Assembly (NCBI GenBank): GCA_020426325.1 | Contig: JAGQQG010000037.1 | Location: 1 to 54,094 of the forward strand | Reading direction: 5' to 3' | Length of the DNA stretch: 54,094 nt | DNA from: Planctomycetaceae bacterium | GTDB lineage: Bacteria > Planctomycetota > Planctomycetia > Planctomycetales > Planctomycetaceae | In this document: positions 43,626-53,610 of the stretch, in pieces | Layout of the letters: the number at the start of each line of letters is the position of its first letter | Position numbering within the stretch: position 1 is the stretch's first letter | Position numbers and translations under genes: made by a program | Notes under the pieces: model-generated | Told to the model about the DNA's origin: nothing | Databases searched by the model: none | The model's input: the letters and a program-made list of their open reading frames with translations, nothing else

Positions 43626-44117
43626 ATGAACACATTTTGTCCAATTATTAAAATACCTGCGTTCCTTTCAATGCTGTGCCTGCTCGGGCTGTTCAGTGGG
43701 TGTCAGAAGGAAGAATTTGTTGATACTCGCGAACGTGTTGCAGTCGTGCCTGTCACAGGCAAGATCCTCTTGGATGGTAAGCCCTTGGTCGGTCCTGCAG
43801 TTGCGAAAATCGTCATGCACCCTGCGGATTCTGAAACAGAGGAAGGAATTCCAGCAGACGTTCCAGCACCATCTGCGTGGACAGAAGCTGATGGCACGAC
43901 TTTCAAAATGGGAAGCTATGAAGGTGGTGATGGGGCGCCGGTCGGCACTTACAAACTGACGATTGATGTTGGGAAAAGGTCTCTCATGAATGGATCGTTC
44001 AAGAGGGGTCCCTTGGACGGTAAATATGCTGATCCCGAAAATCCGGTTCAGGAAATCACCGTAACCGGGGACGAAGGGAGCATCGACCTGGGAACGATCG
44101 AGCTGACGTCTGACTGA
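43626..44117 (+). CDS. Lipoprotein, carboxypeptidase-regulatory-like
   Basis: The 163-residue protein has a lipoprotein signal with the lipobox LFSGC near residue 22. The body reads VVPVTGKILLDGKPLVGPAV, then FKMGSYEGGDGAPVGTYKLT and GTIELTSD at the end: the beta-sandwich pattern of transthyretin-like or carboxypeptidase regulatory domains common in planctomycete lipoproteins. It sits 76 bases before a DUF1559 gene. ATG 43626 is the chosen start. The likely role is an envelope-exposed adapter, by analogy only. Confidence 0.8.
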   Translation: MNTFCPIIKIPAFLSMLCLLGLFSGCQKEEFVDTRERVAVVPVTGKILLDGKPLVGPAVAKIVMHPADSETEEGIPADVPAPSAWTEADGTTFKMGSYEGGDGAPVGTYKLTIDVGKRSLMNGSFKRGPLDGKYADPENPVQEITVTGDEGSIDLGTIELTSD

Positions 44118-44193
44118 ATCACTTGAATCAATGTCCGGCAGTAATGCCGGTTATGGGTATCCGTATCCTTGTTCCCTTACTGGAGGCTAGATT

Positions 44194-45357
44194 ATGCGTC
44201 GTTCTCGAAACCGCGGGTTTACGCTCATTGAGCTGCTCGTTGTGATCGCGATTATCGCGATTCTCATTGCACTGCTTCTCCCGGCAGTCCAGCAGGCGCG
44301 CGAAGCCGCTCGCCGTACTCAATGCCGGAACAACCTGAAGCAACTCGGGCTTGCTTTTCACAATTATCATGATGTCTTTGGACAGTTCGAGTGCCCGGAG
44401 TTGGTCATTACGACGAAAGGTACGGGTGCAGGTGTCTTCTCGATGAGCAGCCACGGCTGGGTTCAGCCCCTCCTGCCATACTTCGATCAGGCCAACGTCT
44501 ATAACCAAGTGACGAATTATCCAAACGGTGCAAACTATTTGAACCCAATGCAGCTCACGTTGAATGTCCCAAGCGACCCCAGCATGGGATTGACCGCGAT
44601 TGGGGAAGCTTACAACACGGTGATACCTGGCCTGCAATGCCCATCGACTCCAGATGGTGGTGGCGGGGTTGTCGAAGTTTTTGTTCCTGCGGGGAGTGAC
44701 ATCGATCTGGGCGTTCCCACAGGCGAGGACTGGTACATGAAAAGTGGACGATGTGACTATGAGATCGTCTCAGGCGTCCGCGCAGGGTATTATGATTATT
44801 CTGCAAAGCCTGCATTCGATGCAGCTGGGATTGCACGCCCCTCCAGTCGAGCTGCAATTCTCGAACAAAACACGATTCTGCTCGACACTCCCCTGATTTA
44901 CGCCGCACTCATGCAACCTGGTCCGATCGCCGGAGCTGGCAATCTCAAGATCCGAAATATTACGGATGGCACATCCAATTCGCTGATGCTTGTGGAGCAG
45001 GCCAGTAAGAATAATTTGTACTGGGCGAGAGAAAAGCAGGACGCCACCTCTGCCCCAGCAGAGTATCCCGGTCAGACATTTTTCGGTGGTGGGGGATGGG
45101 GTGATGCCTGGCACGAAAACTGGATGAAGGGCTCCAACGCGGATGGAACCGACATCGCACTTGGATCCGATGGTGGTGGGCCCTGTATCATCAACTGCTC
45201 CAACCGACTCGGGGCTGGCGCCTATTCATGGCACACTGGGGGCACGCACGCTTTGCTGGCGGACGGCTCGGTCCAATTTATCAATGCAAATCTGAGTCCG
45301 ATCGTCATGACCTCATTGATCACCTGCGGGGGTGGTGAGGTGACCGGCGAATTCTAG
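44194..45357 (+). CDS. DUF1559 protein with type IV pilin-like N-terminus
   Basis: The 387-residue protein has a prepilin signal cut after Gly8 (RNRG/FTLIE, Glu at position 5 of the mature chain), then [20 protein letters not shown] and [20 protein letters not shown]. This is the DUF1559 (SBP_bac_10) signature expanded in Planctomycetes. Near the C-terminus is [20 protein letters not shown], the conserved H-X-DG block. The N-terminal helix should let it join pilus-like fibres or anchor in the inner membrane. No pilin peptidase or assembly ATPase is nearby. Paralogous with the next DUF1559 gene. Confidence 0.93.
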   Translation: MRRSRNRGFTLIELLVVIAIIAILIALLLPAVQQAREAARRTQCRNNLKQLGLAFHNYHDVFGQFECPELVITTKGTGAGVFSMSSHGWVQPLLPYFDQANVYNQVTNYPNGANYLNPMQLTLNVPSDPSMGLTAIGEAYNTVIPGLQCPSTPDGGGGVVEVFVPAGSDIDLGVPTGEDWYMKSGRCDYEIVSGVRAGYYDYSAKPAFDAAGIARPSSRAAILEQNTILLDTPLIYAALMQPGPIAGAGNLKIRNITDGTSNSLMLVEQASKNNLYWAREKQDATSAPAEYPGQTFFGGGGWGDAWHENWMKGSNADGTDIALGSDGGGPCIINCSNRLGAGAYSWHTGGTHALLADGSVQFINANLSPIVMTSLITCGGGEVTGEF

Positions 45358-45686
45358 TCACGCAGATCTTGACAAGTCGTTACCCATGAGCGATGCAGCG
45401 GCTTTTCGTCCCTGCATCGCTTTCTCATTTCAAGGTTAGGGAATGAATTCGAATTTTTCATCCTCGGCTTGAGCTTAGCCAGAGGGACATCTTGTGCGGA
45501 TGAAAAGGATAGCACCTCCCCTAAAGCGAAAGTACGGTCCTCGAACTCATCAGAGGTCACAGCTTTGGTTACGGGCCATGAAACAGAGCCCATTGATTTA
45601 CGGTCAATCGAAATGTAGGCTAAGTAGCACCAGTTGCGTTCGTTTTCTTCTTTCCTGTTCGCTTGGTATTCCTCAAGGAGAGTACG
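45358..45686. other. Spacer between the two DUF1559 genes
   Basis: It holds the terminator at 45389-45431 and a clear ribosome-binding site (aaggagagtacg) before ATG 45687. No other gene is seen. Confidence 0.5.
45389..45431 (+). terminator. Terminator after the first DUF1559 gene
   Basis: A perfect 10-bp+ stem (agcgatgcag, 45389-45398, with ctgcatcgct, 45412-45421) is followed by ttctcattt. It would separate the two DUF1559 transcripts. Confidence 0.7.
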
Positions 45687-46829
45687 ATGAGATTGCAGCA
45701 ACCTCGAAACCGCGGGTTCACACTCATTGAACTGTTGGTGGTCATTGCGATCATTGCGATCCTGATCGCATTGCTGTTGCCTGCCGTCCAGCAGGCACGA
45801 GAGGCGGCTCGCCGAACACAGTGCAAAAACAACATGAAGCAGATTGGACTGGCGTTTCACAATTATCACGATGTGTACGGTCAGTTCCCGCTGGGAGACA
45901 TGCTGCACGTTTCTGCGTCTGGGGCGGGTCCATTGACAGTGACGGGTGTCATCCAGTCGCATCCCTGGTCGTATTCTCTGCTGCCTTATCTGGACCAGGG
46001 AAATGTTTACAACCAGATCGATGGGTTAGGAGGGATCAACACCTCCGCCGCAGTCCAGGCACTGACCATTACCCCCGTCCCCCCCTATATGTGTCCGTCG
46101 ACACCTCGTTCGAGCACAACGGTGACACAAGTTCTTCCCGGTGGCGCATCGTTTGAAAGCGGTGCAGTTGTGATTCCCGCTGACATCACATTCCAAAGTG
46201 CTGCCTTGGATTACACGATCCTGGAAACAGTGAGCGGTCAAATCGACGATGTGGCCTATCCGCCGACGGGAGATCCTCCGAACGATGATCAGGACGGCGC
46301 GATGGGGGCCGAAGCTTTTGTGTTGACAACGTCTGCAGGAATGATTCCCGGAGCTGGCGAAGGAGCCAACAAGATCCGAAATATTACCGACGGAACATCG
46401 AATACGATCCTGAGCTTCGAAATGGCAGGTCGGGAAACTCTTTACCAGAACGGACAGCCGGTTCCACAAGCCGCATCCTATCCAGCCGATGGACTCCTCG
46501 CCTGTGCAGATGATCCGGGCTGCGTTCACAACGATATCCTGGGACCTCTCGGTTGGGCGTTCTGGACTGCAGGTGAGGGACAAGTTCAAGGTGCCCGCTA
46601 TACCGGAACACTCGGAGCGTTGTCTGCGGGAGGTGAAGAGGGCCCGTGTTTCATGAATTGCACGAATTACAACTACTTTATTGATCCGACCGGCCCATAC
46701 TCTTTCCACACCGGTATCGCGATGCATCTGCTGGCCGATGGTTCCGTCAGAGGCATCAGTGAAAACGTGTCAGCATTCGTCTGGGCATCGTTGGGGACGG
46801 CAAGAGGCGGCGAGGTTTTTGACTTCTGA
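45687..46829 (+). CDS. Second DUF1559 protein with pilin-like N-terminus
   Basis: The ~380-residue protein starts at ATG 45687 behind caaggagagtacg. The prepilin signal is cut after Gly10 ([10 protein letters not shown]), and the same [20 protein letters not shown] helix and [20 protein letters not shown] follow. The middle diverges from the first copy. The C-terminus has [20 protein letters not shown], the same HTG...LLADGS block. The two genes are neighbouring paralogues, probably from tandem duplication followed by divergence. The strong terminator after it is at 46852-46903. Confidence 0.93.
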   Translation: MRLQQPRNRGFTLIELLVVIAIIAILIALLLPAVQQAREAARRTQCKNNMKQIGLAFHNYHDVYGQFPLGDMLHVSASGAGPLTVTGVIQSHPWSYSLLPYLDQGNVYNQIDGLGGINTSAAVQALTITPVPPYMCPSTPRSSTTVTQVLPGGASFESGAVVIPADITFQSAALDYTILETVSGQIDDVAYPPTGDPPNDDQDGAMGAEAFVLTTSAGMIPGAGEGANKIRNITDGTSNTILSFEMAGRETLYQNGQPVPQAASYPADGLLACADDPGCVHNDILGPLGWAFWTAGEGQVQGARYTGTLGALSAGGEEGPCFMNCTNYNYFIDPTGPYSFHTGIAMHLLADGSVRGISENVSAFVWASLGTARGGEVFDF

Positions 46830-46851
46830 GATCGCCTCACCTAATGGCAAA

Positions 46852-46903
46852 AAGGGGATGAATCAGCCTGGCAATTACGGTGCTGATTCATCCCTTGTTT
46901 TTT
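46852..46903 (+). terminator. Strong intrinsic terminator after the second DUF1559 gene
   Basis: A perfect 13-bp stem (gggatgaatcagc/gctgattcatccc, 46855-46867 and 46882-46894) is followed by ttgtttttt. It ends the DUF1559 transcript. Confidence 0.9.
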
Positions 46904-46939
46904 CTGAATTCAACCACACCTTCTTCACGGACGTAAGAA

Positions 46940-47428
46940 ATGAGTAATGTCAGTCGATTTCTTCAATCATATGGAGGATCACAACGGGTTCGGCTTCTCT
47001 TCTTCGGAATGTTTTGTCTGATCATGATCTCCTGTTCTTCGGGCTCTCCACAACCTCCCGATGACAAAGAAGTGATTCCCATCAATGCCGTGGTCCATCT
47101 GGATGGGCAGCCTGCCGTGGGGGTGTTGGCCATGTTCGTTCCCAAAGTAAATGCGAATTCAAAGGACCCCACCTATTTCAAGGGGAAAGTTGATGGGGAA
47201 GGGAAACTAAGTATTGGGACTTTCACCGACAACGACGGCGTTCCCCCAGACGACTATGTCCTGACCTTCGTGAAATACGACACCTCAACAATCATCATCG
47301 GGCAGAAGCCTGCGGATCTTCTGCAGGGTAAGTATTCGAATCCTGCAAATTTGGAACATACGATCAGTGTTCCTTCAGGAGTCCCCAGTTTTGACGCGGG
47401 GGTCATTGAACTCACGTCTCCGGAATGA
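46940..47428 (+). CDS. Lipoprotein, carboxypeptidase-regulatory-like
   Basis: The 162-residue protein has a signal with the lipobox MISC (LIMISCSS). The body VIPINAVVHLDGQPAVGVLA, LSIGTFTDNDGVPPDDYVLT and GVIELTSPE matches the fold of the lipoprotein at 43626 and has the same closing IELTS. It lies just after the terminator of the second DUF1559 gene, so it has its own promoter or is expressed by read-through. The two lipoproteins bracket the DUF1559 pair. Confidence 0.8.
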   Translation: MSNVSRFLQSYGGSQRVRLLFFGMFCLIMISCSSGSPQPPDDKEVIPINAVVHLDGQPAVGVLAMFVPKVNANSKDPTYFKGKVDGEGKLSIGTFTDNDGVPPDDYVLTFVKYDTSTIIIGQKPADLLQGKYSNPANLEHTISVPSGVPSFDAGVIELTSPE

Positions 47429-47572
47429 ACGAGTCGTAGGGGCATCTCATGTGGATCCCATCACAATTTGAAGATGGTTTCCTCATATTTGCCTGATACT
47501 TTCTGTCGGCGTTGTTAATTATCTTCGACTCATCGTGGTCCGATTTCAGGACGGGGACATAACGAAAAAAGC

Positions 47573-49486
47573 TTACGAAGAGCTGTCCAGAAACCTGCGG
47601 CACCAGTGTTCGAAGCAGAGGAGATTCCAGAGCCGATAGCTGTGGTCCCATTGCTTTTGCATGTGCTCATCGATCAGCCGCTGCACGGCCTTCGCGTTGA
47701 AAATGCCCCGGGCTCTGGCGGTCTCGCCGAGCAGTGAGTCGATCAACAACTCCTTCAGTTCCGCACGGAACCACGGAGCCAGTGGCACGCCGAAGCCCAT
47801 CTTCTTGCGGGTCTGAATGGACTCGGGCAGCAGGTCTGCAAACGTCTCCGTGAGGATCACCTTGCCTCGACCTCCCTGCATCTTCAGGTCGATCGGCATG
47901 CGTGCTGCCAGTTCGACCACATGATGATCGAGAAACGGCGAACGTGCTTCAAGACTGTACGCCATTGAGGCAATGTCCACCTTCTTGAGAATGTCGAACG
48001 GCAGATACGTCAACACATCCGCACAGGTCGTTCGTGTGAGAAAGTCACGATCGGGACACTCCTCATACGCCCGGAGGAGCACGCGGTCCGTCACGGTATG
48101 GTCAAGTTGGGCTGCGAACTCTTTCGAGAAGAGGGAGTCCCGCATGTCCCGGTCGAAGATGCCGATCCACCGCAGGTATCGCAGTTCAGGCGACTGCCCC
48201 AGGGCCGCTGCAAATCGCTTGATCCGGCGGGGCAGCGACCGTTGTTCGCCTGACGACGGGATCTTCTGCCAGAGGTCCCACCCAAACACTTTCCGCATCC
48301 AGCCCGGCAGCACATCCAGACGTCCCGCGAGTTTGACCGCCTGATAACGGTCGTACCCGGCAAACAATTCATCGCCGCCGTCTCCGGAAAGTGCAACCGT
48401 CACTTCGCGACGCGTCACTTCCGAGAGATACATCGTCGGAATTGCTGAACTGTCGCTGAATGGCTCGTCGTAATGCCAGATGATCTTCGGCAGCAGATCG
48501 ATTGCGGACGGCTCGACAATGTACTCGTGATGATTCGTTCCTAACCGGGCCGCCGCCTCACGGGCATACGACGTCTCGTCAAACTCCTTGACCGGAAACC
48601 CGATGGAGAAGGTGTGAATCGGCTGCTCCGACAACGACTGCATCAGTCCTGCGATGATCGTCGAGTCGATCCCTCCGGACAGAAACGCACCCAGCGGCAC
48701 GTCCGACCGCATGCGAAGGCGGACGGCATCTGTCAGTTTTTCCCGCAGGCGTTCACGCCACTCTTCGGGAGGCAGATTCGTCTCAGTCGGTTCTGCATAG
48801 CCCGGTCGCCAGTAGCGGTCAATCGTGAGGTGTCCGTCCTGCCAAACGGCCCGATGCGCAGGTGGCAACTTGTTGTAACCTTTGAGAATGCAATGCGGGT
48901 CGGGGACGTACTGATAGGCGAGATACAGATCGACCGATTGCGGGTCGAGTTCACGCGGAGCATCGGAGACTTGCAGCAGAGCTTTCAGTTCGCTGGCGAA
49001 CAGGAGTCGATCCGGGTCATGCCGATAGAACAGCGGCTTCTGTCCCAACCGATCACGAGCGAGTAGCAGTCGCCGCTGGTTGTTGTCCCAAATCGCGAAC
49101 GCGAACATCCCCCGCAGGTGGTCCACACAGTCCGCTCCGTACTCCTCGTAGAGGTGCACGATGACTTCCGTATCGGTGTGCGTCGAGAAACGATGCCCGC
49201 GGGCTTCGAGTCCGGGTCGCAGTTCCCGATAGTTGTAGATCTCACCATTGAAGGCGATCCAGACGGTGCCGTCCTCGTTCGAGAGCGGCTGGTGTCCTCC
49301 CTCCAGATCGATGATCGACAGCCGTCGAAACCCCAACGCTGCATTCGCGCCACCGAAATTCTGCGAGAAGTACGTGCCCGCGTCATCCGGCCCGCGATGC
49401 CGGATTGCGTCCGTCATCTTCTGCAGGACCGCCTCGTTCAGCGATCGACCGTCATTGAGCCAGGCAGAGCCCGCGATACCGCACAT
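47573..49486 (-). CDS. asnB: Asparagine synthase (glutamine-hydrolysing)
   Basis: AsnB makes asparagine from aspartate, ATP and glutamine. The 637-residue protein starts MCGIAGSAWL, with Cys2 as the nucleophile of the class II amidotransferase domain (HRGPDDAGTY, IAFNGEIYNYREL). The synthetase domain has the PP-loop FLSGGIDSTIIAGL and SGDGGDELFAGYDRY. Length and motifs suit AsnB. Family members in polysaccharide loci amidate sugars or peptides. It sits 53 bases after a glycosyltransferase gene in the same direction, which supports that role. Confidence 0.94.
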   Translation of the reverse strand: MCGIAGSAWLNDGRSLNEAVLQKMTDAIRHRGPDDAGTYFSQNFGGANAALGFRRLSIIDLEGGHQPLSNEDGTVWIAFNGEIYNYRELRPGLEARGHRFSTHTDTEVIVHLYEEYGADCVDHLRGMFAFAIWDNNQRRLLLARDRLGQKPLFYRHDPDRLLFASELKALLQVSDAPRELDPQSVDLYLAYQYVPDPHCILKGYNKLPPAHRAVWQDGHLTIDRYWRPGYAEPTETNLPPEEWRERLREKLTDAVRLRMRSDVPLGAFLSGGIDSTIIAGLMQSLSEQPIHTFSIGFPVKEFDETSYAREAAARLGTNHHEYIVEPSAIDLLPKIIWHYDEPFSDSSAIPTMYLSEVTRREVTVALSGDGGDELFAGYDRYQAVKLAGRLDVLPGWMRKVFGWDLWQKIPSSGEQRSLPRRIKRFAAALGQSPELRYLRWIGIFDRDMRDSLFSKEFAAQLDHTVTDRVLLRAYEECPDRDFLTRTTCADVLTYLPFDILKKVDIASMAYSLEARSPFLDHHVVELAARMPIDLKMQGGRGKVILTETFADLLPESIQTRKKMGFGVPLAPWFRAELKELLIDSLLGETARARGIFNAKAVQRLIDEHMQKQWDHSYRLWNLLCFEHWCRRFLDSSS

Positions 49487-49539
49487 GGGAAGAAGGGAGT
49501 AGGGAATAGCGAACAGGGAACAGGAGAGGAGCGGAAGCG

Positions 49540-50673
49540 TCAGGAGGAGTCCGTACGGCGGAACGCCGCTTGCGGTTTCGCACAGAGTTCACGGTACAAC
49601 GCGGCGTATGCCTGCACCATCCCATCGACGCTGAATTCTTCGGACATCCGCTGTCGGCCAGCATCACCCAGTCGTCGTGCAAGATCTTCCTGCTGGATCA
49701 GCCGCGTCGTGAACTGGGCGAAGCCGACACCATCCCCTACGTCGACCAGATACCCCTGCCGGTCGTGCTGCACGAGTTCGCGATTGGGCGGAATGTTCGT
49801 CACAACCACGGGAAGTCCAGTCGCCATCGCCTCCATCAGGCTGTTGGACATCCCCTCAAAATCGCTCCCCAGCCAGTAGACGTCCAACAGCTGCATGAGC
49901 TTGGAGACGTCGCTGCGATGGCCCAGGAAGCGGACGTGATGGGCACATTCGAGAGACGCTGCTCTTTGGATCAAAGCGTCCCGCTCAGGGCCGTCACCAA
50001 TGATCAACAGGTACGCTCGTTCGTCCGCCTGTCGGAGCACCTGGATAGCCCACAGCAGATCACCGACGCGCTTCTGTCGGGCGAGTCGCCCCACATGTCC
50101 GATGAGTTTGGCATCGGGAGGAAGATTGAGTTCCCGCAACAACTCGTCTCGCCCGGCCCGCGATTGCTCCGGCAGTTCGATCCCATTGGGGATAACCGAA
50201 ATGCGATCAGCCGGGAAACCCTGCTGTTGATAGAAATCGGCGACACTCTGTGAGTTGCCGACGAGGCGATCGGTCCGGCTGATGAGCCTTTTGTCGAGCC
50301 ACAGCTGCCAGCCGGCCTTCCACGAATCCACGCATCTCTCACTCACAATGGTCTGCCACGGAGGGCGACCGCCACCCACCAGGCGTCCGTAGGCGTTCGC
50401 TGCGAATAACCACGTGTGCACGATGTCCGGGTGCAACTCGCGCAGCTTCGATCGCAAATGGGCGAACGCAGCCGGGTCAAACTTCCTGCGTTTGCCAATG
50501 ATTGTGACCGGGATGTCCGCCTCGTTCAGTTCCTGTTCGTATGGACCGCCCTGCGTGAGGGCGATGACATGCACGTCAAACTCATCCCGAGGCAGCCGTG
50601 TCGCCAGCAGCGTGAACTGCTTCTCCGCTCCGGAGCGATCGAGCGTCGGAATCACCAGGGCCAGTTTAATCAC
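49540..50673 (-). CDS. Glycosyltransferase family 4 (GT-B)
   Basis: The 377-residue protein has the GT4 pattern: LALVIPTLDRSGAEKQFTLL at the start, PDIVHTWLFAANAYGRLVGG, VIPNGIELPEQSRAGRDELL, LIGHVGRLARQKRVGDLLWA and the retaining-enzyme motif LGSDFEGMSNSLMEAMATGL (EX7E). The start is GTG 50673; a longer reading of 108 more codons would overlap the divergent macro gene. It transfers a sugar to an unknown acceptor. Upstream of asnB and co-oriented. Confidence 0.88.
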   Translation of the reverse strand: MIKLALVIPTLDRSGAEKQFTLLATRLPRDEFDVHVIALTQGGPYEQELNEADIPVTIIGKRRKFDPAAFAHLRSKLRELHPDIVHTWLFAANAYGRLVGGGRPPWQTIVSERCVDSWKAGWQLWLDKRLISRTDRLVGNSQSVADFYQQQGFPADRISVIPNGIELPEQSRAGRDELLRELNLPPDAKLIGHVGRLARQKRVGDLLWAIQVLRQADERAYLLIIGDGPERDALIQRAASLECAHHVRFLGHRSDVSKLMQLLDVYWLGSDFEGMSNSLMEAMATGLPVVVTNIPPNRELVQHDRQGYLVDVGDGVGFAQFTTRLIQQEDLARRLGDAGRQRMSEEFSVDGMVQAYAALYRELCAKPQAAFRRTDSS

Positions 50674-50869
50674 AGGGGTTGCGGACGATCGGTCAGGAAG
50701 CGAGTAGAATACGAACCGTATCAAATACGTTTCAGCGGCTGTATCGTGCCAGGCAAATCCCGATCGTTCTTGATGAAAAAAGGGGAATCGATCCGGGTGA
50801 ATTGGCGGGGTCGTGCTGTTTAGCGACGCATCGAAGATGCGGCCACCGATCGTGGAGGAAGGGAATGCG

Positions 50870-51415
50870 ATGCGAGTGAAGTTCGGTGACTGTCTCATCG
50901 AACTGGTGCAGGGAGACATCACCTTGCAGCAGGTCGATGCCATTGTGAATGCGGCCAATTCGCAGCTTGCAGGTGGCGGCGGGGTGGATGGCGCCATTCA
51001 TCGGGCTGCCGGTCCGAGTGTGATGGAGGAAACCGACCGCCGTTACCCCGAGGGTTGTCCCACCGGCAGTGCGGTCGCGTCCGCAGCAGGCCATCTTCCG
51101 GCCAAGTACATCTTCCATGCGGTGGGCCCCGTCTGGCGAGGCGGAACCAGTGGCGAGCCGGGTCACCTGCGGGGAGCCTGTCAACGCTGTCTGGAACTGG
51201 CCGTTGAACACGAGTGCGAGTCCATCGCGTTCCCGGCCATCAGCACCGGCGTTTATGGATATCCCATGGATCTGGCCGCTCAGCAGTCGCTCGAATGTGT
51301 CCGTGACTTCCTGCAGACGCACCAGCAGCCGAAGCTTGTCCGGTTTGTGCTGTTCAGTGGAGGCGCCTTCGGTGCCTTTGCACGCGTGCTGGAAAGCATG
51401 ACCGACTCTCATTGA
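50870..51415 (+). CDS. Macro-domain (ADP-ribose-binding) protein
   Basis: The 181-residue protein starts at ATG 50870 behind ggaggaaggg. It has the macro-domain ADP-ribose pocket: GDITLQQVDAIVNAANSQLA, GGGGVDGAIHRAAG, then FPAISTGVYGYPMD. The closest relatives are the O-acetyl-ADP-ribose deacetylase/YmdB type. It likely removes ADP-ribose or O-acetyl-ADP-ribose from targets. It is divergent from the glycosyltransferase; no ADP-ribosyltransferase is nearby. Confidence 0.94.
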   Translation: MRVKFGDCLIELVQGDITLQQVDAIVNAANSQLAGGGGVDGAIHRAAGPSVMEETDRRYPEGCPTGSAVASAAGHLPAKYIFHAVGPVWRGGTSGEPGHLRGACQRCLELAVEHECESIAFPAISTGVYGYPMDLAAQQSLECVRDFLQTHQQPKLVRFVLFSGGAFGAFARVLESMTDSH

Positions 51416-51495
51416 TGGCAGACTCTCCCCCGTCATCGGGATAGAATGAGATTTCATCGCAACCTTCAATCGGCTCTGCAGGAATAAGACGACTC

Positions 51496-52470
51496 ATGTC
51501 ACGCACAACCTTCGCTCTGATGGCCGGCTTCCTGTTGATCAGTTCGGGGACACTCGCCGCCCTGTTCGCGGATGACTCTCAAACGACTCCTGCGGTTGAG
51601 ACGACCCAGAATGCAGAATCAGGACAGGGCACGACGAAGTTTCCTCTGCCCGATGGACTGACATCGCTCAATCCCAACAAGACGGTGTTCATCGATCCGG
51701 AGCGCAAGCGGGTCTTCCTGAAGTCGCGCGTCTGTCTGCGTGAGGGGATGCTCGAAATGTTTGCCTGCCTGGCGGGCACGAAGGAGCACGAGGCGGTCGT
51801 GGCCATCGACACCGAGGCCTATGTGATTCATGCTGCTCTGCTCGCGGTTGGTGCAGAGCCGGGGGAGCCGGTGCAGTTCGATCCGGAGTACAAACCGCCC
51901 ACAGGCCAGCACCTCGACATCTTCGTGAACTGGATCGATGACCGCGGCCGTCCCTATCGGGTGCCCGCTCAATACTGGATGCGGCATGCGACCCGCCGCT
52001 ACTTCATCGAGGAACTGGAGACGCTCCCCGCCGACGTGGTCCTCCCTAAGGACGGCGACCTGCGTTACGACGCCGATCGCAAGCAGTTGATCTGGTTTGG
52101 CCCGATGACCAACGACGACCGCTACGAGTACCTGCCCCTCACTCGTGACGAGGCCTACCGCGCAGCCGTGCAGGCACTCTTCGACAAGTCACAGACCCAG
52201 CCGATGGAAGCGGACTTCGTCTTCGCAGGCAGCGGCTTCTGGGAAGACGAGAACGGCAAGAAGCTGTACCTCGCTGAGTCGGGCAACGTCATCTGCGTCG
52301 CCAACTTCTCCGACGCGATCATCGACATCGACGTCAAAAGCGACGCCTCCAACGACGCCCTGATGTTCGAACCCTACACCGAACGCATTCCACCACTGGA
52401 GACCGAGGTACTGGTGGAGTTAGTGCCGAGGTTTGAGAAGGAGCAACAGCTTGACGAGAGTAACCCATGA
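51496..52470 (+). CDS. Secreted YdjY-domain protein
   Basis: The 324-residue protein begins with a signal peptide (FALMAGFLLISSGTLAALFA). Residues 50-160 fit the YdjY domain: VFIDPERKRVFLKSRVCLRE, FACLAGTKEHEAVVAIDTEA, YVIHAALLAVGAEPGEP. The rest repeats the planctomycete pattern (FAGSGFWEDENGKKLYLAES, GNVICVANFSDAIIDIDVKS). Its function is unknown; YdjY itself is an uncharacterised secreted protein in E. coli. Its stop overlaps the next start (ATGA). Confidence 0.85.
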   Translation: MSRTTFALMAGFLLISSGTLAALFADDSQTTPAVETTQNAESGQGTTKFPLPDGLTSLNPNKTVFIDPERKRVFLKSRVCLREGMLEMFACLAGTKEHEAVVAIDTEAYVIHAALLAVGAEPGEPVQFDPEYKPPTGQHLDIFVNWIDDRGRPYRVPAQYWMRHATRRYFIEELETLPADVVLPKDGDLRYDADRKQLIWFGPMTNDDRYEYLPLTRDEAYRAAVQALFDKSQTQPMEADFVFAGSGFWEDENGKKLYLAESGNVICVANFSDAIIDIDVKSDASNDALMFEPYTERIPPLETEVLVELVPRFEKEQQLDESNP

Positions 52471-53042
52471 ACCTTGCAGAACCAATGCCGCAGACAAATG
52501 CTCGACATCATTCAGATCGTCACTTCCAATTCGGGATGTGGGTTTTCTTGCGAGTGCTTGTCCCAGTCCTGGTTGCTGGAGTCATGGTCTACCTGACACG
52601 CGGCCATCGCTTTTTCGATATCTTTGGCCCCCTCGTCTGGACGCTATTCGTGACACACTTGGTGGGGACGTTTGCCTTCGGTCGGTCTCACGTCCTCGAT
52701 ACCGGCTCTTTTTTCTTTCTCATCGTGACGTCAATCGCAACTGCAAACATGAGTGAGCGTTACCAGTTTGATCATGTCAACTCTTGGGTGAGCAGTGCAG
52801 TGTTCACCTTGCTGTACCTGACTTTTTCCATCGTTGGCCGTTACCGAGCAGATCGTTCCATCAATACCGGCCGACCTGTCAGCATGCTCCAAGTTGCAAT
52901 GGCATTGTGTCTCCTGCTTGTTGCAGTCATTCTCTGCAGTTCAAGCAAGACGGCGGTCGGCTTCCTATTTGTACCAGGACTGCTTGTCATTCCCGTCATT
53001 CTTTTCTGGTCACTTGTGTCGCGAGGTCAAAACTCGGATTAA
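52467..53042 (+). CDS. Membrane protein coupled to the YdjY-domain gene
   Basis: The 191-residue protein overlaps the preceding gene by four bases (ATGA), so it is translationally coupled. Four to five membrane helices are visible (VFLRVLVPVLVAGVMVYLTR; GPLVWTLFVTHLVGTFAFG; SFFFLIVTSIATANMSE; VAMALCLLLVAVILCSSSKT; FLFVPGLLVIPVILFWSLVS). No family is recognised. A palindromic repeat starts at the base after the stop codon. Confidence 0.65.
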   Translation: MNLAEPMPQTNARHHSDRHFQFGMWVFLRVLVPVLVAGVMVYLTRGHRFFDIFGPLVWTLFVTHLVGTFAFGRSHVLDTGSFFFLIVTSIATANMSERYQFDHVNSWVSSAVFTLLYLTFSIVGRYRADRSINTGRPVSMLQVAMALCLLLVAVILCSSSKTAVGFLFVPGLLVIPVILFWSLVSRGQNSD

Positions 53043-53080
53043 CGGGTAGCACCGGTTGTCCCAGAGGCCGTGCTACCCGG
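53043..53080. repeat. Palindromic repeat between convergent genes
   Basis: The perfect 10-bp arms cgggtagcac/gtgctacccg lie at 53043-53052 and 53070-53079. The left 21 bases (53043-53063) recur exactly at 54055-54075, where the rest diverges. It is placed where a bidirectional terminator between convergent genes would be, and may serve as one. Confidence 0.75.
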
Positions 53081-53085
53081 TTATG

Positions 53086-53487
53086 TCACTTGACCCTGGT
53101 AACGAGAGATTTCCCGGCGATCGCCCCGAGCCATGCGATGCCAAATGCTGGCAACCATAACAGAACAAGCTCGAAGGGCCAGAGATTATGATGAGACGGT
53201 CGAAGGACAACCTCAGCCATGCAGGCAAGGGGCAGTGGAAGTGCCAGTCCAATCGCTGGCGCAGAGGACAGCCTCGATATTCCTCCGAGCGTGGCACCAA
53301 TCCCAACATAAACGCACACCACGGGCAATGAGATGCATCCGGTGAAATACTCGGTGAGGCCGTATCCCGGCGTTTGGTCTTCCCGCGCAATGCCCAATGC
53401 ATGACACAACGCAGCAAGCAGTACCGTCGCAAACATTCCTGCAAGGAGACACCAAATGCACATTCTCTCGGGTGGGCGAGCCATCAT
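53086..53487 (-). CDS. Small four-helix membrane protein
   Basis: The 133-residue protein has four membrane segments (CIWCLLAGMFATVLLAALCH; ISLPVVCVYVGIGATLGGIS; IGLALPLPLACMAEVVL; ELVLLWLPAFGIAWLGAIAG). No family is recognised. It starts at ATG 53487 or, with a better gagaga just ahead, at ATG 53463. It converges with the coupled membrane-protein gene. Confidence 0.55.
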   Translation of the reverse strand: MMARPPERMCIWCLLAGMFATVLLAALCHALGIAREDQTPGYGLTEYFTGCISLPVVCVYVGIGATLGGISRLSSAPAIGLALPLPLACMAEVVLRPSHHNLWPFELVLLWLPAFGIAWLGAIAGKSLVTRVK

Positions 53488-53610
53488 GCGATCATTGCTA
53501 GTGTTTCCTGGCGTAAGTCATGGCTACCACGCGATAACCAAGTAAGATCAATTTCAATTTACGTCAAACCATCCACTTTCGTCTAATCGGGGCCGCGTCA
53601 GTGAAGTCGG

